This document shows, piece by piece, positions 1 through 14,000 of a DNA stretch of 64,000 bases. The stretch comes from Dirofilaria immitis (taxonomy: Eukaryota; Nematoda; Chromadorea; Rhabditida; Onchocercidae): positions 3,152,501 to 3,216,500 of the forward strand of contig JAKNDB010000079.1 in NCBI GenBank assembly GCA_024305405.1, in the 5' to 3' direction. The position numbers and the translations under genes were made by a program. Position 1 is the first letter of the stretch. Every line of letters starts with the position of its first letter. The notes beneath the pieces are model-generated. The model did not search any database. It saw only the letters and a program-made list of their open reading frames with translations, and was not told where the DNA came from.

Positions 1-1604
1 GAAATATTTATTATACTCAATACATCATAATAAGTTCAAGAAAAAAACAAAAAAAATACAAATGAAATCATTGGAATTAATTAAAGTAAAGGAAAAATAA
101 TTTTTCCGTTTTTTTTTTTTTTTTTTAAATAAATTATTTAACAATTGTTATAAACGAATGTAAATGAATTTATTTTAAATTAAAGGCACAAATTACATCA
201 TCAAAAATTAAATACATTAATTTTTGATCAAATATAAAATAAAAAATTATTTTGCACATAATTGATTTACTTAATTTTAATTTAAAATCAATTATCGCAA
301 ATGTCATAAATTTGATTCTTTTGATCTTATTATCATTTCATTTATCGTTTAAATATTTATTTTAATTTTGCAAAAAGAAATTACAATATATGTTTTGCTA
401 ATTTCAAATAATAATTTCATTTTGAATTTTTTTACAAAATTTACAAATTATTTCAATTTCAATTTTAAAGTTTACAACATTTCTTTTTCATTTCCATAAA
501 AATATTCTCGATGATATATATATATATACCTATAAATTAGCAAAGAGCTATTGCAAAATTTCAATCGTTTCTGTTAAATGCCTATTTTCATCTTTTCGGC
601 AATCAAAATTGAGCGAACAATTATTTGTAGATTTAATTAATTAGAAATTTTGAAACAATCATACAAAAATGATTGATTATTGAATGATAGCAATCTGTCA
701 TCTTTGCAATAATTTATTTCATATTCTTAAAATTTTCCAAACTTTAAGAATAAAATGATCAACTTTTGTTATTCAATCAATTTATTCTGAGAGCAAAAAC
801 AAATAAACAAAAAATAAAAGAAAATTTGGTTTACAACAAAAAAAAAAAAACAGTAAGATATGCGCATATATGAAATAGGAATGGAAATCATATTTAAAAA
901 AAGTGTGAAAAAATATTTTAATCAAAACATCCAATAGTACCAATGAAACACTTAAATTAATTTATAAAAATTTCATTTTAGAATTTAATTTTGAAATAAA
1001 TTTCTTATAAATTTAATTTTTCATTCTTTTGAAAAATAAATTTTCTAAATTATTAGAAATTGTGCAATATTTTGTTACATTCTTGCTTTTACACTAAAAT
1101 ATATGTTTTATACATACATATACGTATATTTCTATAATTTAAATTTACAGTATGAAACAATAGTAACAACATTACTGTATCCATTATATCGTAATCACAA
1201 CAACATTACTGTATTGCAGATATCTTTGCCGGAATAATTGACCAGTTCTCCAGGCAAGTAATAACTTAACAGTTAACTTATTTCTTTCAGGAATGTAATC
1301 CTATTAATAGAATGGAAAATAATCGGGCGATTTTTCGAAATCACCGATAAACATCTTATAGGTTTGAAATGGATAGGCGAAATTTTATCGATAGTTAATT
1401 ATAATTAATTAATTGTAAAGTTTTGAAGAAAAAATTTCTAAATCTCGATATAAATCTTGAGATTATTATCTTTACTTTTTCCACAAAACAAGGAAGTATG
1501 GGAATGAAAGTTATATTTGAAAAGGAATAAAATAAGCAAAAAAAAATGATGAAAATTCAAATAAAAATGAAAAGTAGCATTTGAAGTAAAATTAGAAGTA
1601 TCAT
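1..1604. other. 3' flank of the tandem-C2 gene, no gene seen
   Basis: AT-rich DNA downstream of the minus-strand stop codon at 1605-1607. I see no exon with coding character. It holds a diverged pair of a phrase containing acattactgtat near 1165-1220. A short block of more balanced composition follows at about 1215-1265. It is open in frames on both strands but is not recognised. Confidence 0.5.
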
Positions 1605-4600
1605 TCATTCAGAATCCGATGTTACTTCGGTTACGTGAACATTTGGCGCTTCTAAGCGTGCTTTAAGATGATGAATACTTTTAAATTCTTTACCGATATG
1701 TTCCATTGTATTCTTCCATTGTTCTTGTTCCGATTTATCAATTGCTAATTTACCAAGATATACAGAACCAATTAGATCATCACCAGCAACTGTCCTGAAA
1801 TATAATTTAAGAGGAGAGTAATTAATTTAATTAAGCATATGAAATTAATGAAGCAAACAAAAAAATAATTATTAATACTTCCGTCGATTTGCTGTTGTTA
1901 TATTATTTTAATTTATTTAAATAAATCATATAAAATGCGATATAACATATGCGATTTTTGTCGCTATAAAAAAATAAATCAAACAAATATTTTAGTAATA
2001 TATCCATTATAGCATCAATAATAGATATTAATAATAATAATAGGTATTAATAGAAATATTATTTAACTTTTTTTGACAATGAAAAAATTCATTAATTTTT
2101 TTACATCATTCTAAACTTAATTTATTTTTAATTTTTATCATTATTATCAAATATCATTTAATCAATTCATATTTATTGTCTATTTAAAATGTTTAAATTA
2201 TCTCAAAAAGGGTTACTTATCATTATTTTATAATTTAGTATCATCCTTAATCTTAGTATTATCATTTAAATATATATTATTAACATTTTAACTTATTCCA
2301 CTGAAGTTTGCAAGTATCTAAGAAATTTGATGGCAAGAATGTTTCATTTTTCTATCATTTCATTCAATAAATAATTCCAATAAATTATTGAGAATAATTT
2401 AGACAATTCAATATATCATTTATCAAATAAAATTGATATTCATTTTTATCGCTATCATTCAAATTTTAAATATTTATAAATTAGAATATATAAATAAATA
2501 AATATTATATTTTAACTATATTAAAATTTGTCGCATTAAAGTTTTATATTTACTTTAAAAATTACAAATAAATAAGAACTAATTATGATAAGTTTAAAAT
2601 ACGTTCTTCTATTTTATTACAATATTTGATCTATGCATTATGCATAATATATTAAAATTTGACGTAAATGACGTTGCATATGATCAGCGTAACGCATAAA
2701 AATTTTAAACAAATAATGCCTACTATTAAACTATCCATTTCATAGAAAATAAAAATAAAAAATTTTTGATAAATTTCAAAACTTTTTTAATTAAATAAAT
2801 TCATTTTATTGTTTCAACTAATTTTAGTTAAAAATAATTTTGTTTATTAGAAAAAAAATTAATTAATATGGAAATAGAATAAATATATATATGTATATAA
2901 ATGTTATCAAATATCACTTTATATATGTATATGTATACATGTATATAAATGTTATCAAATATCACTTTATATATGTATATGTATACATGTATATAAATGT
3001 TATCAAATATCACTTTATATATGTATATGTATACATGTATATAAATGTTATCAAATATCACTTTATATATGTATATGTATACATGTATATAAATGTTATC
3101 AAATATCACTTTATATACGTATATGTATATATGTATACAAATGTTATCAAATATCACTTTATATATGTATATGTTACATGTATATAAATGTTATCAAATA
3201 TCACTTTATATACGTATATGTATACATATATATAAATGTTATCAGATATCATTTTATTTCATGTAAAATTGATGTAAACATTGATATTGTAATAAAATAG
3301 CTTAACCTTGTTAAATCATGAACCGAAACAATAATACTTGTATTCTCAAGATCGGATGATTTTGTTTTAACCAAAAACATGATAGCTTCTTTATACGTTG
3401 CATTACACGTTCCTTTGATTATACGACTTTGTTTCGTTTGTGTTATATTATTTTGTGTTAAACGTACTCGTACACATACATCTAATAATAAATATTAATT
3501 AATTAATTAATTAATTTAATTAATTAAAATTATTTAAAAAAAATAATTTATAATAAATTAAATTATTAGCATATTATTTGATATATTTATTAGATAAAAT
3601 AAAATATTTTAGCTAAATTCTCTTATCAAAATATTATAAAAAAAAAAATTTTTTTGTTTACAATTTTAAAATTTTCCAAATATACGGCCCATTAATTTAA
3701 TTTTATTGCCTATAATAATTCCTTTTTATGTTTAAGCTTAGGACTATGTTTAGAAGAAAATATTTTGATAAATTTAAAATAGATATATCTCTACATATGT
3801 ATATATAGAGAGATAGATTTATGGATGGATATAATTTTAGTTAATGTTATTTTGCTTATTTCGACATTTAATATTAATAACATTTAGATATCAATGATAA
3901 TCAAAGATTAGCATTTTTAAATTATGAAATAAATTTAAAATAATGTATACAACAAATGTGATTCATTTTATTCCTAAAATAATCATTTCATACATCAGAA
4001 ATCAAAAATTTCTATATCATTTAATTTTTTCTTTTTTTTTTTGCTTCAATGCAAATTTTATGATAATCATTGTAAAATTTAATGATTAATAATGCTTTTA
4101 ATAAATATTGAGATTTTTGATTTCTGATTTTTTTTCTTCATTTTATATATAGCAATATTTCAGAGCATTTATAGAATTTCAAAGAATTTTCGAAATTAGC
4201 TAATAAAATTGATATATTAGATAATAATTGATTAATTGAATTAAATACTAAAATTTATTCAATTCTTTTTTATTTATTTATAATTTTCATTTTTCCATTT
4301 TTTTTTTTTTTGATAACATCAATATCATTTCACAAAAATAGTAATATCATTGCATAAATCTATTTATTTTTAAGCAAAATTCTTTTTAATCGAAATTTTT
4401 GCTAAAATTAAATAAAATATTTGTCAAATTTTAATTTCATATAAAAATTGAATTTAAATTTATAAATTTTTTTCTTCAAAATTATTTTCAACATAAATAA
4501 TATATAAAATTTTATGCACAATTTTTTTTTTTGAAAATTAAACTTAAACTTTCGTATCTATTATAAACATCAAATTATTGTAAAAAAAAAAAAAAAAAAA

Positions 4601-4983
4601 AGTTGCAAAGAAAATTGTTTGGCACTTTTTCTTTTTTCGAAAAGTTATCATCGATTATTGTAATTTGTCTAAAATTATTGATCCCTAAAAGCTTCCTATT
4701 TTTTTCCATTTTATAATTAATAACAAAATTTTAGATTTGAAAAAATAAAATAAAATAATTTCTTTTTTTTAAAAATTAAAAATCAATACGATATTTATTA
4801 TTATTACTAACTAAATGCTGCATTGATGCATTTATCATTTTTCCAAATTATTTTCTTCAACTACCATCTTCATGGCTAATTTATATTTAAAGTGGTTCAT
4901 TTTGCTTTTGAAGTTTTGAAAATAAAAATCGATAAAAAATAATTTCTAAAATTTTCTTCCTTTTCACTCTCTCTCGCACTCTC

Positions 4984-5034
<51 letters not shown>

Positions 5035-8000
5035 ACCATCCATAGCAATGAAATATTTGTTATCATTTTTTAATAAAAATTTCCTTTTATCATTTTTCTA
5101 AACAAATCATTTAAAAAAAGTTTTTCTTCCTTTCACATAAATATATATATACATATATAAAACGTTAAAACTTAAAGTTTTGAAAGAATGACATTTTTTT
5201 TGATAATTAAAAATTATATCTCTCATGAGATTTGGCCAAAAAAAAACATTTTAATAATATATGTTTTTTTAGAAGCCTTGAAGAAAAAAAAATAATATTT
5301 GGCCAGAAAATATAATAAAACATATTTACAGAAACCTAAAGAAAAAAAAAAGAAGAATTATATTTACAAAAAATGTAAACAATGATTTAAATTTTAATTT
5401 CAGTAAAATGAAATAATTTTATTAAAATAAAAATTAAATGGAAAATATTTGAAATGCTATGAAAAATGTTAGTTATAACATTTTAGTTATAATAATGATA
5501 ATAATATACAACAATAATAATAATAATAATTAATAGCAAATAACAGGTAAATATTACAATATAATCAATAAATAAAGAATATATTTGTTCTTTTTGATTA
5601 AAATTTATAATTTTAAATTCTTAAATTTATAATAATCCAAATATTATTTTGATTTTCCTTTTTTAATTTATTAATTTAAATAAAAATGATTTTTAAGTAA
5701 TAATTCTACTGTAAATTATTTCTTGATGAATTTTATATTATTCTAAATTGAATTATAAAAATGGCATTAATTTTCAAAATCATAAATTTCTAATTTCCAG
5801 ATTTTATAAAAAAAAAAAAAAGAGGAAAAAGTAAAACTTACCAGGTGGTCCAGTAATACCACCTTTCGGCAAATCTTCCACCTTGATAATATTGATCGTT
5901 AAACGACATGCTTTTTTTCCAGACATGATGTTATGCATAATTTTCCTAATTTCTAAAATTATTACAAATATATCTTAATTATATATTATATGTGCTATTT
6001 TAACATAAACATTTTATTTATTAATTTATTTTTAATTACAATTCGTTTTTTTCAATTTGTTTTTAAATATTTTCTCTATTATGTCAATCAAATAATGATA
6101 AAATATGGCAATATTGATTTTTATTGTTATAACTATTGTAATGGGAAAGTTGATAAATTATGATAAATTTATGATAATATTTGTGATAATTTTTAAGTAT
6201 ATTTTATTACAATCATTATCATAGAATAAAATAATTTAGCTATTAATCGATAAATGATGTGAAATTTTTTCAATAAAATTTGAAATTTTACTTCAACTAT
6301 TATTATTTAAAATTCTTTTAATGAATACAATTATCTAATTAATCAATAATAATAATACAAAACACGGGAAACCATTATGATAAAGTGTGATAGAAATTGG
6401 AATGATAATGGATTTATTACAATTACTGATTAGATAGCAAAAATTGAAATCATAAAAAGAAAATCAATCAATAATCGATTTGTTAATTAAAATAAGCGTA
6501 AATTATTTTTAAAACATTAAGTATATATTTATTTAAAATAAAAAAATATTTAATTTTCCATTTGTAAAAAAATGTTTTTTTGTCGGAAAAATTAACTAAT
6601 TTATCGATTTTTTTCATACAAATAATACATAATTGTAATTTTTTTATATTATACCAAATGATCAAATTTTACACGGTATACCGGGAGTTTATCCCGCTAT
6701 TTCCTCCTTCTTCTCTTCCATTCTTTACTTTTTATCATTTCTTTTGCCTACATAATTATAATTTTGAATTAATCAAATTTTACATGATATACCGGGAGTT
6801 TATCCCGCTATTTCCTCCTTCTTCTCTTCCATTCTTTATTTTTTATCATTTCTTTTGCCTACATAATTATAATTTTGAATTGATCAAATTTTACACGATA
6901 TATCAGGAATCCATTCCGCTATTTCTTCCCTCTTCTCTTCTAAATCATTACTTTTTTTGATTCCTTTTTACATAATTATGATTTTGAATTGATCAAACTT
7001 TACACGACATATCGGGAATCAATCCCGATATTTCTTCTTTCTTCTTTTTCTTTCTTTTCGCGTTTTCTTATCGTTAAAATAATTTTATGAAATATTTTTC
7101 AATTTTCCATATAAAAACCTCTTACAAACTCTTTTCTCATTTTCCTTCTCTTTCCATCCTCTTCAAATCACATTTTTCTCCTTAAAAATGTAATTTCAAA
7201 AGAAATAGAAAAGTAAAAAAAAAAAAGAAAAGAAAATATTTGAAGTGTAGAAATTACTAACCTAAAAAAATGATTCAAAAATTTGTTAAGAAAACGAGAA
7301 AATCAAAAAAAAAAGAAAAAGTTCGTCGTAACAATATGAAATGGACAATGACGTCATCAATTTAATTTATCCAAAATTTCAAATTTAAATTTATCTTTTA
7401 AATTATAAGCAAAATTATATTTGCAACTATAGAAATAGAAAATTCATCCAAAATTATATTCTCGTCCTTTATTTATAATCAATAATGCAAAGAATTTTTT
7501 TTTCTTTATTTGAGCAAATAAATGATATTTCTGTAATTTGCATATAGCTAACTGTTAAGATATGATTATCATTATGCAAAATTTTGATACTAATTTTTAA
7601 ACTATCAGTAGAGAATTTTATTTATTTACCAAAAATTTGATCAAAAAAAAAAGGAAGGAATATATTTTTCATAAGTACGATAAACTAAACAATAATTATA
7701 ATAATATCCAAATGATATCATTGATAAATGATATTGAGAAATTCAAAATTTAAAAACATTAATAATTAAAATGAAAAAGACTAGCGTAAAATGGAAATGA
7801 AAATGAAAATAAAAATAAAATTCGTTTTTCCTAAATAATATTACAATTTTATTATTTTGATTAAAATTTCCATATTATTTATGATTCATTGATTATAAAT
7901 TTTTGTTTGTATAAATTTGATAAATTATTTAATATTAAATTTTTGATTTATTTAAAATTTCTATTTGAAGTCTTGTCGATTTCCTTGCGATTTTTATTAG

Positions 8001-11000
8001 CAATCTTTTGGAAAAAAAAAGGAAAATTTTTTAAACTGAATGAATTAAAAGGAAATTAAAATTTTTTGGAAAAATTAAAACTCTTAAACATATATGAATG
8101 ATATATGACGTCAGTGAATTATTTATGATAAAAATTGACCTTAACATTTTAAAATTAATATTAGCAATATTTGGGTGATTATCAAATCATTTCAAATTTA
8201 AAATTTAAGTAAAATCATTTTTTTTATTTTAAAATTTAATAATTATCAGAAATAAGCGAGAAATTTATATTTAAATCTTTGCTATTTCAAATAAAAATTA
8301 TTCGAAAATTAAAAATAAAATAAAAACAATTTCGAAACTTTTTTTGTTTGCAATTTCAAAATATGAAAATATTTTATTTTATTTTTTCAAAAATAAATTT
8401 GCATAGTTTTAATAAAAATAGAATGTAAAAATGATGAAACGAAAGGTATATTTACAATTTTGGAATGTCTTCGAAAGACATCAAATTATAACTCAATTTT
8501 TTTCGTTATTTATTTTCGATAAAAATTTGCTTCTTATCAAATATTATAAATAGATTTTATTAAATTTTCCTATATTCTCGAATTCTTTATTTTTATGTTA
8601 GAAATCATTCGATAATAGAATTTTGTTATTTGAATAAAAATTAACCGATTCATTCATTCGTAAAAATTCAATTTATAGAATAATATTTTTGCTAAATGTT
8701 AAAGAAGCAAAATTCGGACATGTTTGATTTGCAATTATCAATTCCTATCTTTTTTGTTTGATTTCTTAAAATCGAAGAAAAAAAAATTCCATTTTTTTTT
8801 TTTATTGCTTAATCAAATCATTGCAATAATTCTTGCATATCTTCATGACTACTTAAACAAGTCTGATAAAATTTTTATCTTCAATAATTCATTTTCATGA
8901 CTACTTAAACAGGTCTGATAAAATTTTTTATCTTCAATAATTCATCTTCATGACTACTTAAACAAGTCTGATAAAATTTTTTATCTTCAAAAATATCTTC
9001 ATGATTACTTAAACAAGTCTGATAAAATTTTTTAAATAATTTTGCAAAAAAAAATTAATTTTCTTTTTTTAAAATAAATTGATAGCAAATTTCCTATGCT
9101 AATTTTGCTAATCAAATATCATTATTATATCAGTTGAGAAATTACAATATTTTGCAAAAATTTTTCTTCCTTATTCGAGTGCTCGTTGCTTTTTTGTTTA
9201 AATAAAATTTTATATTCATGTTTATTCTAATTAAATAAGCTTCTTTAAAGTGGTGAAAGAAAAAAAACAAACAAAAAGATAAGTCTTTCTATCAATGATA
9301 GCAATACTTTGAGCAAAGCAAAAAAGACTAATTTTATGCAAAAATGTTCTGATTCAAAATAAATTTTCCAATACAACTATAATTTAACAAATCGATTAAT
9401 AGCAAAAAGAAGGAAAACTTTTATGATTCAATTAAAACTAAATTTTTCGTTTTTGCTTCTACAAAAATCCATTTCAAAAATTATCTTTTCTTCTACTACA
9501 TCAATACATTTATTCAGTCTTTTTAATTATTAAAATTGCAGATATTTGTCAATTTTCTCCTTCCTCAAACATATGACATTTAAATAAAAAAATGTTTTTA
9601 TTTTTTTTTGATTTAAAAAAAAAGAAAGAAAATTTTATTAAAATTAGAAATCTTACATATTTATGTAATTTTTGAAGAAAAAAAGGAACTTATTTTTACA
9701 ATAAGTGAAAAATGAAAAATTAATAAAAGACGAAAAATGTTTTAAGAAATCAATCGATATTGCTATACTTGAACATTGGAGGAACAAAAAACATACATAA
9801 ATACTGTAGTTTGTAGAGAAGAAAGTTTTCTTTTTGCAATTAAAAAATTGATTACGATTTTTTATTTCATTATTAATTGAAAAATTAGTTAAGATTGATC
9901 TAACAAAATTTTGCTCAATATTTGATCAATAAAATCAATCAATATCGCTATAATTAAATAAATAATTAAAAATTATAGCATTAACCTTTGAATTGATGCA
10001 ATATTTTAATTCTTCGACAATTTTACTTCTTTTTTCGATCGTAATTCGCTCAAATTTTTCAATGATACATACAAATCACCAATGATAATATCTTTTGAAG
10101 TTTTTGTGGTGATTGATGATAAACTGTTATCGCCAGGCACTTCTCATCTAAATCTTCCACCGATACATTGTCGAAAAAAATTCCTGCAATTTTCGAAAAT
10201 ATATTACCAATTGTACTAAAATAACCTGCAAATATATATTTTTCGCATTACAGCAAAAAAAAATCAATAATTCTATTTTCTAACATTATATTAAAAAAAT
10301 CAATAATGCTATTTTCTAACATTATATCAAAAAAATGATATTAGTTTTTCAATCTCGAATTCTAAAAAGACGAAAAAAAACGAGAGAGAAAAAGAGGGAG
10401 AGAGAGAGAGAAAGAAAGAGAGGAGACATTTACTTCATTTCACTTTCTTTCAGATCAATTAAAATTATTTGTTAATCAGTATCTTCTCGGGCATTAATGT
10501 AAAATAAGTATTAAAATAGAAATCATGTTTCTATCAATTATGAAAATTATATGGAAAAAGAAAGGAAAAAATATTACTGTAATTAAATTTTCTAAGGCGA
10601 TATACGGTATTGCAATGATATAAATTGTTGAATTTAAATTTAATTTTATTCGTACAAAATTTTTCGCATTTATTTATTTTCATTTGCAATAAGCCAAAAA
10701 TGTTTGTTTATTGAAAAATCTCTAACAATAAAAATCAAAATTTCTAGGCCTTTTTGTTTTTGAATTTGCCACATAAATTTAATGAATAATGCTATCATAT
10801 ATGTATGTATGTATATATAATATATTAATGCATAAGTACGATATATTAATTAAAATTTTTTTTCTTTTTCAGTGCATGAAATTAATGGAAAAATAATTTA
10901 TTCATAAAATAAAACTTTTTTTTTTCTTTCATTCAATCTAAGAAAGCATATTTTCCTTCTTTTTATTTTTGCTTTCGTAAAAATAAAATAAAATTTAGAA

Positions 11001-14000
11001 AGAAATAAAAATTTTCAAAAAAAAACTTTCAATTATTAAATATATTTGTTTGTTTTTATTTATGTAAATATTATTTATGCAATAATATTATTTGTTTATT
11101 TTTATTTATGTAAATATTATTTATGCAATAATTTATTTGTTTATTTTTATTCATGCAAATTTTTTCCAAAAATTATTCCTTCTATTAATAAATTTAAAAT
11201 ATTTATTATACCTTGTAAAATTTGGCACAAAAAATTAACATCTTATTATAATTGATAATATCATTATTGATTGAAACCTGATTAAATGCAACATCACGCC
11301 CACGTTTTACAATCGAACTTTGTGATTTACCGCCTGGCATCAATGATACTTTGCAAAAGCATGAATTTCTAATTCAGGCTTTAATTTACCTGCCAATCCT
11401 GAAAAGTTATTTTAATATATAATAATCAATTATTCGTATGCACAATGTACATCTAATGTATTTTATACAATGATAATTTATAAATTATATGATAAATTCT
11501 CGTCTAAATTTTTCAAATATTAATATTATAATACTAAAATAGTGTATCATGATAATTTGATTAATATCATGATTTCTCTCGAGTGATAATTGTTTTATCT
11601 ATTACTTTATATTCAAATTTATATATATAAAATAATCATTCCGATTTAAGTAATTGTTTATAAAATTTATTATTTTAAATTAAAATAACTGTTAAGGATC
11701 AATGAAATAAATTTTAACATTTTCTTTCGTCTCATTTCTTTATTTTTATAATTTTAATTATTCAATTTCTATTATTGATATTTGATGAAATGAACATATA
11801 AAAAAAAGCGATGAAATTTTAAAATAATTTTTGAAAAATTAATATCAAATTATTTTCACAAAATATACATATTTGAAAGATATGAATATTTAAAAGGAAT
11901 TTGAAAAAAAAGTAATTTCAATTAATAAAATTAATTTTCAATTTTACGGCAATAGTTATAAAAAAAAAAAGAAAAAAACAACGAGTAGAAAAGAAAAGGC
12001 TCTAATAATCAAATAACTAATCAAAGTTTCATTTAAATTTTTAAAATAAAAAAAATTTATTCTAAAATTTTTAGCTTTTAAATAAAAAAATAATAAAAAA
12101 AAAGAAAAGAAAAGGAAATAGAAAGTTTTGGTTTTTTGCACAATTATTTACTTTTTTTTTTATTGTAACAAAAAAAAAAGTTTTACAAATATAAAAAAAA
12201 GGTATTACGTTGAAATGGTTCATTGCCTTTTTCTTCCTTTAAAATTTGTTATAATTTAAAATTTCTCTTTTTTTTTGTGAGGAATATTTAAGTTAATAAT
12301 AAATAAATAAATAAATAAATGCTATTACGATAATTTCTCTCTCTCTCTCATTTTCCTTTTCTTTTTTTTTTTTTTTGTTGAATAATTCAAATAATTGGAA
12401 CAATTTTCTCACTTCTTTTATAAATAAATATATGTATAATAGAAAATGTTTAGAAGTTAATTTTTTAGCCAATTATCAAAAAAGTTTTGGGAAAAAATTT
12501 TTTAATTAACAAAAAAAAATCGTTTATTATTGTTTTTACTTATTTTTACAACTTATCATTTAGCATTACTTTTGATAATTGGCTAAAATTACTTCAAAAT
12601 TGATAATTTATTTTTTATTAATATTTTTTTATTTAGAAATCTAAATTGATAATTTTTTTTATTGATATTTTTTATACTTCTAAATTGATAACTAATATTT
12701 TTTTATGCTTCTGAATTTTTTTTATCAATATTTTTTATACTTCTAAATTGATAATTTTTTTTTTTGAAAAATTAAACTATACAGAAGGAAAAGGGATGAG
12801 AAATTTTATTTGACATCGATTAATTTTGATATTTTAAATTTTTAATTAGAACTAAAACATTTATTCTAAAATTAACGTACTAATTCCACTCAAAGATTAT
12901 TTATTTCAAAAGAAAAAAAAGCAAAAATTATAGAAATTATTAATAATTAAACAAAATTTTTGTTTTGATTTTTTTTTAAAAAAATGAATTTATAAGAATT
13001 TTATTTCTTTTTTTTCTCAATTTTTTGAATTAAATTTTTTAATTTTTTTATTTTCCTTTTGTATTCGTTGAAAAAAAAATTTTTTTTCAAAAATATAATT
13101 TAAAATTTAGCTTATTCGTATTATTTAAATAGATGGAAATTAAATTTATTTCCGTTGCTATGCTTCAAATTCTACGAAATATATTTTTTTAATATTTCAT
13201 TTATTTTCTTTAAATTTTTCTTTCGTTCTTTTTTTTTTCGGATTTTTGATTTTTATTTTTTATTACATTTATTTGGTCTTTAATTATGTTAGCTTGAGAA
13301 AATGAACGAAAAGAATGAAATTTGATTTCGAATTTAATTTAATATTTTTCACTATTAAATAATAATTGAAATAAATTTTGTATCAAATATGAATTCAATT
13401 AAATGTAAATTTGATATTAAAATATAACAATTTCTATATATATATATATTAAATATTATCAAAATTATTCTCGAAATTGTTAAATCAAATTGAATCGATT
13501 TTATAATGATAACTTTCGTAGTGATAATTATTTTTATCCTCTCGAATGTTTCGTTACGTTTTTGTTTTTAGTACTGCATACTTTCCACCCACGTAAAAGA
13601 TTGACGAATCTCTTGGGGAATCTAAGAAATAATCCAAAAGAGAAATGGAAAAAAACTTTTGATGAGAATGAATGAAATTATTGAAATGGAAAATACGATA
13701 AAATTTGATATGAATAAATAATCTAAACAGGAATGAAATGAAATATTAAATTTATTACCTGTATATTATTCATATTATAATAAATATAGGAATTAATAAA
13801 AAAATAAACGATGAATAACATTTTGAATGAAAAATTGAAATCTTTCCAAATTTAAAATTATTAAATTTTAAATGAATTACTTAAAATAACATAATTGCAT
13901 ATAAAATTATTTTAATTTTTAAAATATAAGGCCAATGTAAAAATTTTTATTTTTAAATTTTAAAATTAAAAATTTAAAAAAAAAGTTGAAATTGAAATTT

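Noticed and set aside
2828..3187. Opposed ORFs with 16-residue repeats
   Set aside because: They derive from a 48-bp AT-rich satellite inside an intron and have no start context or homology.
13490..13675. 61-codon plus-strand ORF of fairly balanced composition
   Set aside because: No recognisable homology or splice partners. It lies in an intron of the C2 gene whose flanking exons already join in phase.
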